Assembly: GCA_030765065.1 (NCBI GenBank)
Contig: CM060984.1
Span: 2,738,001-2,802,000, forward strand
Direction of reading: 5' to 3'
Length of the DNA: 64,000 nucleotides
DNA from: Deroplatys truncata
Taxonomy: Eukaryota > Arthropoda > Insecta > Mantodea > Mantidae
Within the stretch, counting starts at the first letter, position 1; the number at the start of each line of letters is the position of its first letter. This document shows positions 1 to 14,786 of this stretch, piece after piece. A program made the translations under genes and the position numbers. Under the pieces are notes generated by a model. It ran no database searches and was not told the origin of the DNA. It saw only the letters and a program-made list of their open reading frames with translations.

Positions 1-3000
1 ATATACAGCTGAGACGGACCCTTTGAATTATGGGAGATATTTTATGACTACTACCTCGGGATGGAGGAACCACAAGGGTCCATAGTATAAGATATACAGT
101 TGAGAGGGACTCTTGGAAATATGGAGGATAGTTTATGACTACTACCTCGCAAGAGAGGAACCAGAAGCGTTTATAGTATAAGATATACTGCTGAGAGGGA
201 CTCTTTGAACTATGGGAATATTTTATGACTACTACCTCGCGAAAGAGGAACCAGAAGGGACTTTAGTAAAACATATAGTGCTGAGAGGGTCTCTTTGAGC
301 TATGGGGGATATTTTATGATTACTACCTCGCAATAGAGGAATCAGAAAGGATTGTAGTATAAGATATACAACTGAGAGGGACTCTTTGAACTATGGGGGA
401 TATTTTATGATTACTACCTCGCGAGAGAGGAAACGGAACGTACTTTAGTATAAGATATATAGCTGAGAGGGACTGTTTGAACTATGGGCGATATTTTATG
501 ACTACTATCTCGCGAGAGAGGATCCACAAGCTACTATACTATAAGATATACAGCAGAGAGGGACTCTTTGAACTATGGGGGATATTTTATGATTACTACC
601 TCGCGAGAGAGGATCCACAAGCTACTATACTATAAGATATACAGCTGAGAGGGACTGTTTGAACTATGGGGGATATTTTATGACTACTATCTCGCAAGAG
701 AGGATTTACAAGCTACTATACTATAAGATATACAGCTGAGAGGGACTCTTTGAACTATGGGGGATATTTTATGATTACTACCTCGCGAGAGAGGATACAC
801 AAGCTACTACACTATATGATATACAGCTGAGAGGGACTCTTTGAAATATGGGGGATATTTTATGACAACTACCTCGCGAGAGAGGATCCACAAGCTACTA
901 TACTATAAGATATACAGCTGAAAGGGACTCTTTGAAATATGGGGGATATTTTATGACAACTACCTCGCGAGAGAGGATCCACAAGCTACTATACTATATG
1001 ATATACAGCTGAGAGGGACTCTTTGAAATATGGGGGATATTTTATGATTACTACCTCGCGAGAGAAGATCCACAAGCTACTATACTATAAGATATACAGC
1101 CGAGAGGGACTCTTTGAACTATGGGGGATATTTTATGATTACTACCTCGCGAGAGAGGATCCACAAGCTACTATAGTATAAGATATACAGCTGAGAGGGA
1201 CTCTTTGAACTATGGGGGATATTTTATGATTACTACCTCGCGAGAGAGGATCCACAAGCTACTATACTATAAGATATACAGCCGAGAGGGACTCTTTGAA
1301 CTATGGGGGATATTTTATGATTACTACCTCGCGAGAGAGGATCCACAAGCTACTATAGTATAAGATATACAGCTGAGAGGGACTCTTTGAACTATGGGGG
1401 ATATTTTGTGATTACTACCTCGCGAGAGAGGATCCACAAGCTACTATACTATAAGATATACAGCCGTGAGGGACTCTTTGAACTATGGGGGATATTTTAT
1501 GACTACTATTTCGCGAGAGAGAATCCTCAAGCTACTATACTATTAGATATACAGCTGAGAGGGACTCTTTGAACTATGGGGGGATATTTTATGATTACTA
1601 CCTCGCGAGAGAGGAACCGGAACGTACTTTAGTATAAGATATATAGCTGAGAGGGACTGTTTGAACAATGGGGGATATTTTATGACTACTATCTCGCGAG
1701 AGTGGATCCACAAGCTACTATACTATAAGATATACAGCTGAGAGGGACACTTTGAACTATGGGGGATATTTTATGACTACTACCTCGCAAGAGAGGAACA
1801 CGAAGAGCCAATGGTAAGAGATATACTGCTGAGAGGGACTCTTTGAACTATGGGGGATATTTTATGCTACTACCTCGCGAAAGAAGAACCAGAAAGGACT
1901 ATAGTAGAAGATATACAGCTGAGAGGGACTCTTTGAACTATGGGGGATTTTTTATGACTACTACCTCGCGAGACAGGAACCAGAAGGGACTATAGTATAA
2001 TATATACAGCTGAGAGGGTCTCTTTGCACTATGGGGGATTTTTTATGACTACTACCTCGCGAGACAGGAACCAGAAGGGACTATAGTATAATATATACAG
2101 CTGAGAAGGACTCTTTGATCTATGGGGGATATTTTATGACTACTACCTCGCAAGAGAGGAACCACAATGGAACATAGTATAGGATATTTAGGTGAGAGGG
2201 ACTCTTTGAACTATTGGGGATATTTTATGACTACTACCTCCAAAAAGAGGAACCAGAAGGGACTATAGTATAAGATATACAGCTGAGTGGGACTTTTTGA
2301 ACTATAGGGAATATTTTATGACTACTACTTCGCAAGAGAGGAACCACAAGGGAATATAGTATAAGATATATAGCTGAGAAGGACTCTTTGAACTTTGGGG
2401 ATATTTTATGACTACTACCTCACGAGAGAGGAACCAACAGAGACTATAGTATACGATATACAGCTGAGAGGGACTCTTTGAACTATGGGGGATATTTTAG
2501 GACTACTACCTAGAGTTGAAGGAACCGCAAGTGTCCATAGTATAGGATATATAGCTGAAAGGGACTCTTTGAACTATGGGGGATATTTTATGACTACTAC
2601 CTTGCAAGAGAGGAACCACAAGGGTCCATAGTATAGGATATACAGCTGAGACGGACCCTTTGAATTATGGGAGATATTTTATGACTACTACCTCGCGAAA
2701 GAGGAACCAGAAGGGACTTTAGTAAAACATATAGCGCTGAGAGGGTCTCTTTGAACTATGGGGGATATTTTATGATTACTACCTCGCAATAGAGGAATCA
2801 GAAAGGATTATAGTATAAGATATACTGCTGAGAGGGACTCTTTGAACTATGGGAATATTTTATGACTACTACCTCGCGAAAGAGGAACCAGAAGGGACTT
2901 TAGTAAAACATATAGCGCTGAGAGGGTCTCTTTGAACTATGGGGGATATTTTATGATTACTACCGCGCAATAGAGGAATCAGAAAGGATTATAGTATAAG

Positions 3001-3364
3001 ATATACAGCTGAGAGGGACTCTTTGAACTATGGGAGATATTTTATGATTACTACCTCGCGAGAGAGGAACCGGAACGTACTTTAGTATAAGATATATAGC
3101 TGAGAGGGACTGTTTGAACTATGGGGGATATTTTATGGCTACTATCTCGCGAGAGAGGATCCACAAGCTACTATACTATAAGATATACAGCAGAGAGGGA
3201 CTCTTTGAACTATGGGGGATATTTTAGGACTACTACCTAGCGTTGAAGGAACCGCAAGTGTCCATAGTATAGGATATATAGCTGAAAGGGACTCTTTGAA
3301 CTATGAGGGATATTTTATGACTACTACCTTGCAAGAGAGGAACCACAAGGGTCCATAGTATAGG
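1..3364 (+). repeat. Higher-order repeat I, copy 1 (short form)
   Basis: The segment starting at ATATACAGCTGAGACGGACC recurs at 3365 and 8001. Corresponding positions run at a constant offset of 3364 against copy 2 up to base 3226. There copy 1 jumps directly to sequence that in copy 2 lies 1272 bp further on. The join is inside a unit, at GGATATTTTA, so no partial unit is left. Phase at position 1 is arbitrary because the window begins here; the repeat may extend upstream. Confidence 0.9.
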
Positions 3365-6300
3365 ATATACAGCTGAGACGGACCCTTTGAATTATGGGAG
3401 ATATTTTATGACTACTACCTCGGGATGGAGGAACCACAAGGGTCCATAGTATAAGATATACAGCTGAGAGGGACTCTTGGAAATATGGAGGATAGTTTAT
3501 GACTACTACCTCGCAAGAGAGGAACCAGAAGCGTTTATAGTATAAGATATACTGCTGAGAGGGACTCTTTGAACTATGGGAATATTTTATGACTACTACC
3601 TCGCGAAACAGGAACCAGAAGGGACTTTAGTAAAACATATAGTGCTGAGAGGGTCTCTTTGAGCTATGGGGGATATTTTATGATTACTACCTCGCAATAG
3701 AGGAATCAGAAAGGATTGTAGTATAAGATATACAACTGAGAGGGACTCTTTGAACTATGGGGGATATTTTATGATTACTACCTCGCGAGAGAGGAAACGG
3801 AACGTACTTTAGTATAAGATATATAGCTGAGAGGGACTGTTTTAACTATGGGCGATATTTTATGACTACTATCTCGCGAGAGAGGATCCACAAGCTACTA
3901 TACTATAAGATATACAGCAGAGAGGGACTCTTTGAACTATGGGGGATATTTTATGATTACTACCTCGCGAGAGAGGATCCACAAGCTACTATACTATAAG
4001 ATATACAAATGAGAGGGACTGTTTGAACTATGGGGGATATTTTATGACTACTATCTCGCGAGAGAGGATTTACAAGCTACTATACTATAAGATATACAGC
4101 TGAGAGGGACTCTTTGAACTATGGGGGATATTTTATGATTACTACCTCGCGAGAGAGGATACACAAGCTACTACACTATATGATATACAGCTGAGAGGGA
4201 CTCTTTGAAATATGGGGGATATTTTATGACAACTACCTCGCGAGAGAGGATCCACAAGCTACTATACCTCAAGATATACAGCTGAGAGGGACTCTTTGAA
4301 ATATGGGGGATATTTTATGACAACTACCTCGCGAGAGAGGATCCACAAGCTACTATACTATATGATATACAGCTGAGAGGGACTCTTTGAAATATGGGGG
4401 ATATTTTATGATTACTACCTCGCGAGAGAAGATCCACAAGCTACTATACTATAAGATATACAGCCGAGAGGGACTCTTTGAACTATGGGGGATATTTTAT
4501 GATTACTACCTCGCGAGAGAGGATCCACAAGCTACTCTAGTATAAGATATACAGCTGAGAGGGACTCTTTGAACTATGGGGGATATTTTATGATTACTAC
4601 CTCGCGAGAGAGGATCCACAAGCTACTGTACTATAAGATATACAGCCGAGAGGGACTCTTTGAACTATGGGGGATATTTTATGATTACTACCTCGCGAGA
4701 GAGGATCCACAAGCTACTATAGTATAAGATATACAGCTGAGAGGGACTCTTTGAACTATGGGGGATATTTTGTGATTACTACCTCGCGAGAGAGGATCCA
4801 CAAGCTACTATACTATAAGATATACAGCCGTGAGGGACTCTTTGAACTATGGGGGATATTTTATGACTACTATTTCGCGAGAGAGAATCCTCAAGCTACT
4901 ATACTATTAGATATACAGCTGAGAGGGACTCTTTGAACTATGGGGGGATATTTTATGATTACTACCTCGCGAGAGAGGAACCGGAACGTACTTTAGTATA
5001 AGATATATAGCTGAGAGGGACTGTTTGAACAATGGGGGATATTTTATGACTACTATCTCGCGAGAGTGGATCCACAAGCTACTATACTATAAGATATACA
5101 GCTGAGAGGGACACTTTGAACTATGGGGGATATTTTATGACTACTACCTCGCAAGAGAGGAACAAGAAGAGCCAATGGTAAGAGATATACTGCTGAGAGG
5201 GACTCTTTGAACTATGGGGGATATTTTATGCTACTACCTCGCGAGAGAAGAACCAGAAAGGACTATAGTAGAAGATATACAGCTGAGAGGGACTCTTTGA
5301 ACTATGGGGGATTTTTTATGACTACTACCTCGCGAGACAGGAACCAGAAGGGACTATAGTATAATATATACAGCTGAGAGGGTCTCTTTGCACTATGGGG
5401 GATTTTTTATGACTACTACCTCGCGAGACAGGAACCAGAAGGGACTATAGTATAATATATACAGCTGAGAAGGACTCTTTGATCTATTGGGGATATTTTA
5501 TGACTACTACCTCGCAAGAGAGGAACCACAATGGAAAATAGTATAGGATATTTAGGTGAGAGGGACTCTTTGAACTATTGGGGATATTTTATGACTACTA
5601 CCTCCAAAAAGAGGAACCAGAAGGGACTATAGTATAAGATATACAGCTGAGTGGGACTTTTTGAACTATAGGGAATATTTTATGACTACTACTTCGCAAG
5701 AGAGGAACCACAAGGGAATATAGTATAAGATATATAGCTGAGAGGGACTCTTTGAACTTTGGGGATATTTTATGACTACTACCTCACGAGAGAGGAACCA
5801 ACAGAGACTATAGTATACGATATACAGCTGAGAGGGACTCTTTGAACTATGGGGGATATTTTAGGACTACTACCTAGCGTTGAAGGAACCGCAAGTGTCC
5901 ATAGTATAGGATATATAGCTGAAAGGGACTCTTTGAACTATGGGGGATATTTTGTGACTACTACCTTGCAAGAGAGGAACCACAAGGGTCCATAGTATAG
6001 GATATACAGCTGAGACGGACCCTTTGAATTATGGGAGATATTTTATGACTACTACCTCGCGAAAGAGGAACCAGAAGGGACTTTAGTAAAACATATAGCG
6101 CTGAGAGGGTCTCTTTGAACTATGGGGGATATTTTATGATTACTACCTCGCAATAGAGGAATCAGAAAGGATTATAGTATAAGATATACTGCTGAGAGGG
6201 ACTCTTTGAACTATGGGAATATTTTATGACTACTACCTCGCGAAAGAGGAACCAGAAGGGACTTTAGTAAAACATATAGCGCTGAGAGGGTCTCTTTGAA

Positions 6301-8000
6301 CTATGGGGGATATTTTATGATTACTACCTCGCAATAGAGGAATCAGAAAGGATTATAGTATAAGATATACAGCTGAGAGGGACTCTTTGAACTATGGGAG
6401 ATATTTTATGATTACTACCTCGCGAGAGAGGAACCGGAACGTACTTTAGTATAAGATATATAGCTGAGAGGGACTGTTTGAACTATGGGGGATATTTTAT
6501 GGCTACTATCTCGCGAGAGAGGATCCACAAGCTACTATACTATAAGATATACAGCAGAGAGGGACTCTTTGAACTATGGGGGATATTTTATGATTACTAC
6601 CTCGCGAGAGAGGATCCACAAGCTACTATAATATAAGATATACAGCTGAGAGGGACTGTTTGAACTATGGGGGATTTTTTATGACTACTATCTCGCAAGA
6701 GAGGATCCACAAGCTACTATACTATAAGATATACAGCTGAGAGGGACTCTTTGAACTATGGGGGATATTTTATGATTACTACCTCGCGAGAGAGGATACA
6801 CAAGCTACTATACTATATGATATACAGCTGAGAGGGACTCTTTGAAATATGGGGGATATTTTATGACAACTATCTCGCGAGAGAGGATCCACAAGCTACT
6901 ATACTATACGATATACAGCTGAGAGGGACTCTTTGAAATATGGGGGATATTTTATGATTACTACCCCGCGAGAGAGTATCCACAAGCTACTATACTATAA
7001 GATATACAGCTGAGAGGGACTCTTTGAACTATGGAGGATAGTTTATGACTACTATCTCGCGAGAGAGGATCCGCAAGTTACTATACTATAAGATATACAG
7101 CCGAGAGGGACTCTTTGAAATATGGGGGATATTTTATGATTACTACCTCGCGAGAGAGCATCCACAAGCTACTACACTATAAGATATACAGCCGAGAGGG
7201 ACTCTTTGAACTATGGGGGATATTTTATGACTACTATCTCGCGAGAGAGAATCCTCAAACTACTATACTATAAGATATACAGCTGAGAGGGACTTTTTGA
7301 ACAATGGGGGATATTTTATGACTACTATCTCGCGAGAGAGGATCAACAAGCTACTATACTACAAGATATACAGCTGAGAGGGACTCTATGAACTATGGGA
7401 ATATTTTATGACTACTACCTCGCGAAAGAGGAACCAGAAGGGACTTTGGTAAATCTTATAGTGCTGAGAGGGTCTCTTTGAACTATGGGGGATATTTTAT
7501 GATTACTACCTCGTAATAGAGGAATCAGAAAGGATTATAGTATAAGATATACAGCTGAGATGGACTTTTTGAACTATAGGGAATATTTTATGACTACTAC
7601 TTCGCAAGAAAGGAACCACAAGGGAATATAGTATAAGATATATAGCTGAGAGGGACTCTTTGAACTTTGGGGATATTTTATGACTACTACCTCAAGAGAG
7701 AGGAACCAGAACGGACTGTAGTATAAGATATACAGCTGAGAGGGACTCTCTGAACTATGGGGGATATTTTATGTCTACTACCTCGCAAGAGAGGCACCAA
7801 CAGAGACTATAGTATACGATATACAGCTGAGAGGGACTCTTTGAACTATGGGGGATATTTTAGGACTACTACCTAGCGTTGAAGGAACCGCAAGTGTCCA
7901 TAGTATAGGATATATAGCTGAAAGGGACTCTTTGAACTATGAGGGATATTTTATGACTACTACCTTGCAAGAGAGGAACCACAAGGGTCCATAGTATAGG
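3365..8000 (+). repeat. Higher-order repeat I, copy 2 (long form)
   Basis: Second copy of the multi-unit repeat, 4636 bp. It is nearly base-for-base the same as copy 1 and carries the same private variants, such as the GGATGGAGG unit, TAGCGTTGAAGG units and CAATAGAGGAATC units. It contains an additional stretch at 6591-7862 (1272 bp, about 14 satellite units) absent from copy 1. Because the extra part is a whole number of units, unequal exchange within the array is the simplest explanation. Confidence 0.9.
6591..7862 (+). repeat. 14-unit segment present only in HOR I copy 2
   Basis: These 1272 bp separate the word GGATATTTTA at 6581-6590 from the same word ending at 7862. In copy 1 the two flanks are joined directly at 3226. 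The segment consists of type A units, including several CTACTATACTATAAG units and one TAGGGAATATTTTATG unit. The direction of change (gain or loss) cannot be told from this window. Confidence 0.85.
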
Positions 8001-9949
8001 ATATACAGCTGAGACGGACCCTTTGAATTACGGGAGATATTTTATGACTACTACCTCGGGATGGAGGAACCACAAGGGTCCATAGTATAAGATATACAGC
8101 TGAGAGGGACTCTTGGAACTATGGAGGATAGTTTATGACTACTACCTCGCAAGAGAGGAACCAGAAGCGTTTATAGTATAAGATATACTGCTGAGAGGGA
8201 CTCTTTGAACTATGGGAATATTTTATGACTACTACCTCGCGAAAGAGGAACCAGAAGGGACTTTAGTAAAACATATAGTGCTGAGAGGGTCTCTTTGAGC
8301 TATGGGGGATATTTTATGATTACTACCTCGCAATAGAGGAATCAGAAAGGATTTTAGTATAAGATATACAACTGAGAGGGACTCTTTGAACTATGGGGGA
8401 TATTTTATGATTACTACCTCGCGAGAGAGGAAACGGAACGTACTTTAGTATAAGATATATAGCTGAGAGGGACTGTTTGAACTATGGGCGATATTTTATG
8501 ACTACTATCTCGCGAGAGAGGATCCAGAAGCTACTATACTATAAGATATACAGCAGAGAGGGACTCTTTGAACTATGGGGGATATTTTATGATTACTACC
8601 TCGCGAGAGAGGATCCACAAGCTACTATACTATAAGATATACAGCTGAGAGGGACTGTTTGAACTATGGGGGATATTTTATGACTACTATCTCGCGAGAG
8701 AGGATTTACAAGCTACTATACTATAAGATATACAGCTGAGAGGGACTCTTTGAACTATGGGGGATATTTTATGATTACTACCTCGCGAGAGAGGATACAC
8801 AAGCTACTACACTATATGATATACAGCTGAGAGGGACTCTTTGAATTATGGGGGATATTTTATGACAACTACCTCGCGAGAGAGGATCCACAAGCTACTA
8901 TACTATAAGATATACAGCTGAGAGGGACTCTTTGAAATATGGGGGATATTTTATGACAACTACCTCGCGAGAGAGGATCCACAAGCTACTATACTATATG
9001 ATATACAGCTGAGAGGGACTCTTTGAAATATGGGGGATATTTTATGATTACTACCTCGCGAGAGAAGATCCACAAGCTACTATACTATAAGATATACAGC
9101 CGAGAGGGACTCTTTGAACTATGGGGGATATTTTATGATTACTACCTCGCGAGAGAGGATCCACAAGCTACTATAGTATAAGATATACAGCTGAGAGGGA
9201 CTCTTTGAACTATGGGGGATATTTTATGATTACTACCTCGCGAGAGAGGATCCACAAGCTACTATACTATAAGATATACAGCCGAGAGGGACTCTTTGAA
9301 CTATGGGGGATATTTTATGATTACTACCTCGCGAGAGAGGATCCACAAGCTACTATAGTATAAGATATACAGCTGAGAGGGACTCTTTGAACTATGGGGG
9401 ATATTTTGTGATTACTACCTCGCGAGAGAGGATCCACAAGCTACTATACTATAAGATATACAGCCGTGAGGGACTCTTTGAACTATGGGGGATATTTTAT
9501 GACTACTATTTCGCGAGAGAGAATCCTCAGGCTACTATACTATTAGATATACAGCTGAGAGGGACTCTTTGAACTATGGGGGGATATTTTATGATTACTA
9601 CCTCGCGAGAGAGGAACCGGAACGTACTTTAGTATAAGATATATAGCTGAGAGGGACTGTTTGAACAATGGGGGATATTTTATGACTACTATCTCGCGAG
9701 AGTGGATCCACAAGCTACTATACTATAAGATATACAGCTGAGAGGGACACTTTGAACTATGGGGGATATTTTATGACTACTACCTCGCAAGAGAGGAACA
9801 AGAAGAGCCAATGGTAAGAGATATACTGCTGAGAGGGACCCTTTGAACTATGGGGGATATTTTATGCTACTACCTCGCGAGAGAAGAACCAGAAAGGACT
9901 ATATAAGAAGATATACAGCTGAGAGGGACTCTTTGAACTATGGGGGATA
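8001..9949 (+). repeat. Higher-order repeat I, copy 3 (5' part only)
   Basis: Third copy, matching the first 1949 bases of copies 1 and 2 at offsets 8000 and 4636. At about 9950 it diverges: copies 1 and 2 continue with units containing GGGGGATTTTTTATGAC, while this copy continues with GATATTTCATGAATACTAC. The remaining 150 bp to the T connector are ordinary type A units. Confidence 0.87.
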
Positions 9950-10098
9950 TTTCATGAATACTACTTCGCGAGAGAGGAACCACAAGGTACTATAGTATAA
10001 GTATACAGCTGAGAGGGACTCTTTGATCTATGGGGGATATTTTATGACTACTGCCTCGCAAGAGAGGAACCAGAAGAGACTATAGTATAAGATATACA

Positions 10099-10361
10099 GC
10101 TGAGAGCGACTCTGCGACCTATGAGGGATATTTTATAGCTACTACCCCACGAGTGAGGAACCTCAAGGGACTATATTATAGGGTATACATTTGAGAGAAA
10201 CTCTGCGACATATGGGGGATATTTTACGACTACTTTCCCACGAGAAAGGAACTTCAAGGGACTATAGTATATAGTTGAGAGAAACACTGCGATAAATGGG
10301 GATATTTTTGACTACTTTCCTACGAGAGAGGAAACTCAAAGGATTATAGTATAGAGTATAT
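10099..10361 (+). repeat. Connector cassette T, copy 1 (A to C transition)
   Basis: Three atypical units in fixed order form the passage from type A to type C satellite. The first has GCTGAGAGCGACTCTGCGAC, the second has GAGAAACTCTGCGACATATG with TACGACTACTTTCC, and the third has GATAAATGGGGATATTTTTG with GAAACTCAAAG. The same order occurs at 52820 and 62511. This copy is about 20 bp shorter because the second unit lacks part of the GACTATAGTATA stretch. Confidence 0.88.
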
Positions 10362-13300
10362 AGCTGAGAGGGACTCTGAGATCTATAAAGGACATTTAAC
10401 AGCTGCTACCAAACGAGAGACGACCACAATGGACCATAGTATAGGATATATAACTGAGAGGGACTTTATGATTTATAAACGATATTTTATAGCTACTACC
10501 AAACGAGAGAGAGAAACCAGAATCGCTATAGTATAGGATATATAGCTGAGAGGGTCTCTAAGATCTACAAAGGTCATTTTATAGCTACTACAAAACGGGA
10601 TACGATCGACAAGCGACTATAGTATAGGATATATAGCTGAGAGGGACTCTGAGATCTATAAAGGATATTTTATAGCTACTACCAAACGAGAGAAACCACA
10701 AGGGTCTATAGTATAGGACATATAGTCGAGAGAGACTCTGAGATCTATGGGAGATATTTTATAGCTAATACCCTGAGAGAAAGACACCAGAAGTGGCTAT
10801 AGTATAGGATATATAGTTGAGAGACACTCCGAGATTCATGGGAGATATTTTATACCTACTACCCCGAGAGAGCAAGAGAAACCACAAGGGACTATAGTAT
10901 AAGATATACAGCTGAGATGGACTCTGAGATCTATAAAGGATATTTTATAGCTATTACCAAAGGAGATACGAACCACAAGCGACTATAGTATAGTTTATAT
11001 AGCTGAGGGGTCTCTGAGATCTATAAAGGATATTTTATAGATACTACCAAACGAAAGGGAAACCACAAGGGACCATAGTAAAGGATATATAGCTGAGAGA
11101 GACTCTGCTACCTATGATAGATATTTTATAGCTACTACAAATCGAGATACGAACCACAAGCAACTATAGTATAGTTTATATAGCTGAGGGGGCTCTGAGA
11201 TCTATAAAGGATATTTTATAGATACTACCAAACGAGACGGAAACCACAAGGGACCATAGTAAAGGATATATAGCTGAGAGAGACTCTGCAACCTATGATA
11301 GATATTTTAAAACTACTACCAAACGAGAGAAACCACAAGGGACTATAGTATAGGACATACAGTTGAGAGAGACTCTGCGACCTATAATTGATATTTTAAA
11401 GCTACTACCAAACGAGAGAATCCACAAGGGACTATAGTATAGGACATACAGTTGAGAGAGACTCTGAGATATATGAGAGATATTTTATAGCTACTACAAA
11501 TCGAGATACGAACCACAAGCGACTATAGTATAGTTTATATAGCTGAGACGGACTCTAAGATCTATAAAGGATATTTTATAGCTACTATAAATCGAGATAC
11601 GAACCACAAGCGACTATAGTAAAGTTTAAATAGCTGAGGGGGTCTCTGAGATCTATAAAGGATATTTTATAGATACTACCAAACGAGAGGGAAACCACAA
11701 GGGACCATAGTATGGGATATATAGCTGAGAGAGACTCTGCGACCTATGATAGATATTTTAAAGCTACTACCAAACGAGAGAAACCACAAGGGACTATAGT
11801 ATAGGACATACAGTTGAGAGAGACTCTGAGATCTATGGGAGATATGTTATAGCTAATACCCCGAGAGAAAGAAACCACAAGGGACTATAGTATAGGATAT
11901 ATAGTTGAGAGACACTCTGAGATTTATTGGAGATATTTTATACCTACTACCCCGAGAGAGAGAGAGAGAGAAACCACAAGGGACTGTAGTATATGATATA
12001 AAGTTAAAAGAGACTCTGCGACCTATGGGAGATATTTCATAACTACTATTCAGAGAGAGAGAGAGAAACCACAAGGGTCTATAGTATAGGTCATAAAGTT
12101 GAGAAACACTCTGAGATCTATGAGAGATATATTATTGCTACTACCAAACGAGAGAGAGAAACCACAAGGGACTGTGGTATAGGATAAATTTTTGAGATAG
12201 AATCTGCGACCAATGGGAGATATTTCATAGCTACTACCAAACGAGAGAGGAACCACAAGGGACTATGGTATAGGATATATTGTTGAGAGAGACTCTGAAG
12301 CCTATGGGAGATATTTTATAGCTACTACCCCGAGGGAGAGAAACCACAAGCGCCTATAGTATAGGATATATAGTTGAGAGGGTCCATGCGACAATGGGGA
12401 ATATTTTATGGCTACTACCCCGACAGAGAGGAGCCTCAAGGGACTATGTATTGGAATTATAGCTGAAAGGGATTATGCGACATATGCGGGATATTTTGGG
12501 ACTAGTTTCCAACGAGAGTCGAACCACAAGGGACTATGGTATAGGGTATATAGGTGAGAGAGACTCTGTGACCTATGGGAGATATTTTATAGCTACTACC
12601 AAACGAGTGAGAGAAACCACAAGGATCTATAGTATAGGATATATAGCTGAGAGGAACTCTGAGATCTATAAAGGATATTTTATAACTACTACCAAACGAG
12701 ACAGAGAATCCTCAAGCGACTATAGTATAGGATATATAGCTGAGAGGGACTCTAAGATCTATAAAGGATATTTTATAGCTACTAAAAACGAGATACGAAC
12801 CACAAGCGACTATAGTACAGGATATATAGATGAGAGGGTCTCTGAGATCTATAAAGGATATTACATAGCTACTAACAAATGAGAGAGAGAAACCACAAGG
12901 GACCATAGTATAGGATATATAGCTGAAAGAGACTCTGCGACCTATCATAGATATTTTATAACTACTACCAAACGAGAGAAACCACAAGGGACTATAGTAT
13001 AGGACATATAGTTGAGAGAGACACTGAGATCTATGAGAGATATTTTATAGCCAATACCCCGAGTGAAAGAAACCACAAGGGACTATAGTATAAGATATAC
13101 AGCTGAGATGGACTCTGAGATCTATAAAGGATATTTTATAGCTACTATAAACGAGGTACGAACCACAAGCGACTATAGTATAGGTTATATAGCTGAGGGG
13201 GACCCTGAGATCTATAAAGGATATTTTATACCTACTACCAAAAGAGAGAGAAACTACAAGGGACCATAGTATAGGATATATAGCTGAGAGAGACTGTGCG

Positions 13301-14786
13301 ACCTATAATAGATATTTTATAACTACTACCGAGCGAAAGAAACCACAAGGGACTATAGTATAGGACATACATTTGAGAGAGACTCTGAGATCTATGGGAG
13401 ATATTTTATAGCCAATACCCCGAGAGAGAGAGAGAGAGAGAGAAACAACAAAGGCGTATTTTGTATAGGATATATAGTTGAGACGGACCATGCAACCAAT
13501 GGGGAATATTTTATAACTATTACCCCGACAGAAAGGAACCTCAAGGGACTATGTATTGGATCTATAGCTGAAAGGCACTATACGACATATGGCGGATATT
13601 TTGGGACTACATTCCAACGAGATTCGAACCACAAGGGTTTGTGGTATAGGGTATATAGTTGAGAGAGACTCTGCGACCTATGGGAGATATTTTATAGCTA
13701 CTACCAAACGAGAGAGAGAAACCACAACGATCTATAGTATAGGATATATAGCTGAGAGGGACTCTGAGACTTATAAAGGATATTTTATAGCTACTACCAA
13801 ACGAGAGCGAAACCACAAGGGACCACAGTATAGGATATATATCTGAGAGAGACTCAGCGACCTATGATAGATATTTTATAGCTACTACAGAACGAGAGAG
13901 AGAGAGAGAAACCACAAGGGACTGTAGTATAGAACATATAGTTCAAAGAGAGACTCTGAGATCTATGACAGATATTTAATAGCTAACACCCCGAGAGAGA
14001 GAAACCACAAGGGACTATAGTATAGGATATATAGCTGAGAGAGACTCTGCGACCTACGATAGATATTTTATAGCTACTACCAAACGAGAGAGAGAAACCA
14101 CAAGGGACTGTAGTATAGGACGTATAATTGAGAGAGACTCTGATATCAATGGGAGATATTCTATAGCTAACACCCCGAGAGAGAGAGAGAAACCACAGGG
14201 GACCATAGTATAGGATATATAGCTGAGAGAGACTCTGCTGCCTATGATAGATATTTAATAGCTACTACAAAACGAGAGATAGAGAAACCACAAGGGACTG
14301 TAGTATAGGACATATAGTTGAGAGAGACTCTGAGATCTATGGGAGATATTTTATAGCTAACACCCCGAGAGAGAAACCACAAGGAACTATAGTATAGGAT
14401 ATATAGTTGAGAGACACTCTGAGATTCATGGGAGATATTTTATACCTACTACCCCGAGAGAGAGAAACCACAAGGGACTGTAGTATACGATATATAGATA
14501 AAAGAGACTCTGCGACCTATGTGAGATATTTCATAGCTACTACTCCGAGAGAGAGAGAAACCACATGGGACTATAGTATAGGACATATATTTGAAAGAGA
14601 CTCTGAGATCTATGAGAGATATTTTATAACTACTACCCAACGAGAGAGAGAAACCACAAGGGACTGTCGTAGAGGATATATTGTTGAGAGAGAATCTGCG
14701 ACCTATGGGATATATTTCATAGCTACTACCAAACTAGAGAGGAACCACAAGGGACTATGGTATAGGATATATTGTTGAGAGGGACT
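10362..14786 (+). repeat. Type C satellite array with GA-expanded units
   Basis: Head-to-tail units of about 91 to 100 bp with GAGATCTATAAAGGATATTT or GCGACCTATGATAGATATTT, then TAGCTACTACCAAACGAGAG and AACCACAAGGGACCATAG. Unit length varies mostly in a GA tract after CCCCG or AAACG, for example 13422-13442. Part of it (about 10440-12110) is closely related to 41040-42345, sharing rare words such as GATCTACAAAGGTCATTTTA and GATACGATCGACAAGCGAC. Frames open for 60 to 135 codons on both strands (for example 12475-12882 plus) are repeat artefacts. Confidence 0.95.

Larger units (their letters stand above)
1..10098 (+). repeat. Type A satellite array, about 91-bp unit
   Basis: Continuous head-to-tail copies of a unit of about 91 bp. 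Recognisable pieces in order are GAGAGGGACTCTTTGAAC, TATGGGGGATATTTTATGA, CTACCTCGCGAGAGAGGA, and ACTATAGTATAAGATATACA. Many units carry GGATCCACAAGCTACTATAC in place of GGAACCAGAAGGGACTATAG. Period is seen directly from recurring words on successive lines. The array is organised into three large higher-order copies listed separately. Open frames of about 60 codons at 1387, 4751 and 9387 are the same repeat stretch in three copies and have no coding character. No gene, RNA or promoter is visible here. Confidence 0.97.

Noticed and set aside
1387-1572. 61-codon frame identical at 1387, 4751 and 9387
   Set aside because: Conservation comes from recent duplication of HOR I. It spans two satellite units and neighbouring units break the frame.
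1-10098. CRISPR-like regular repeats
   Set aside because: The 91-bp period has no unique spacers; the entire unit repeats. The context is not prokaryotic.
12475-12882. 135-codon plus-strand frame
   Set aside because: Repetitive translation of type C units; a minus-strand frame of 91 codons overlaps its end, and no start context or domain is recognisable.
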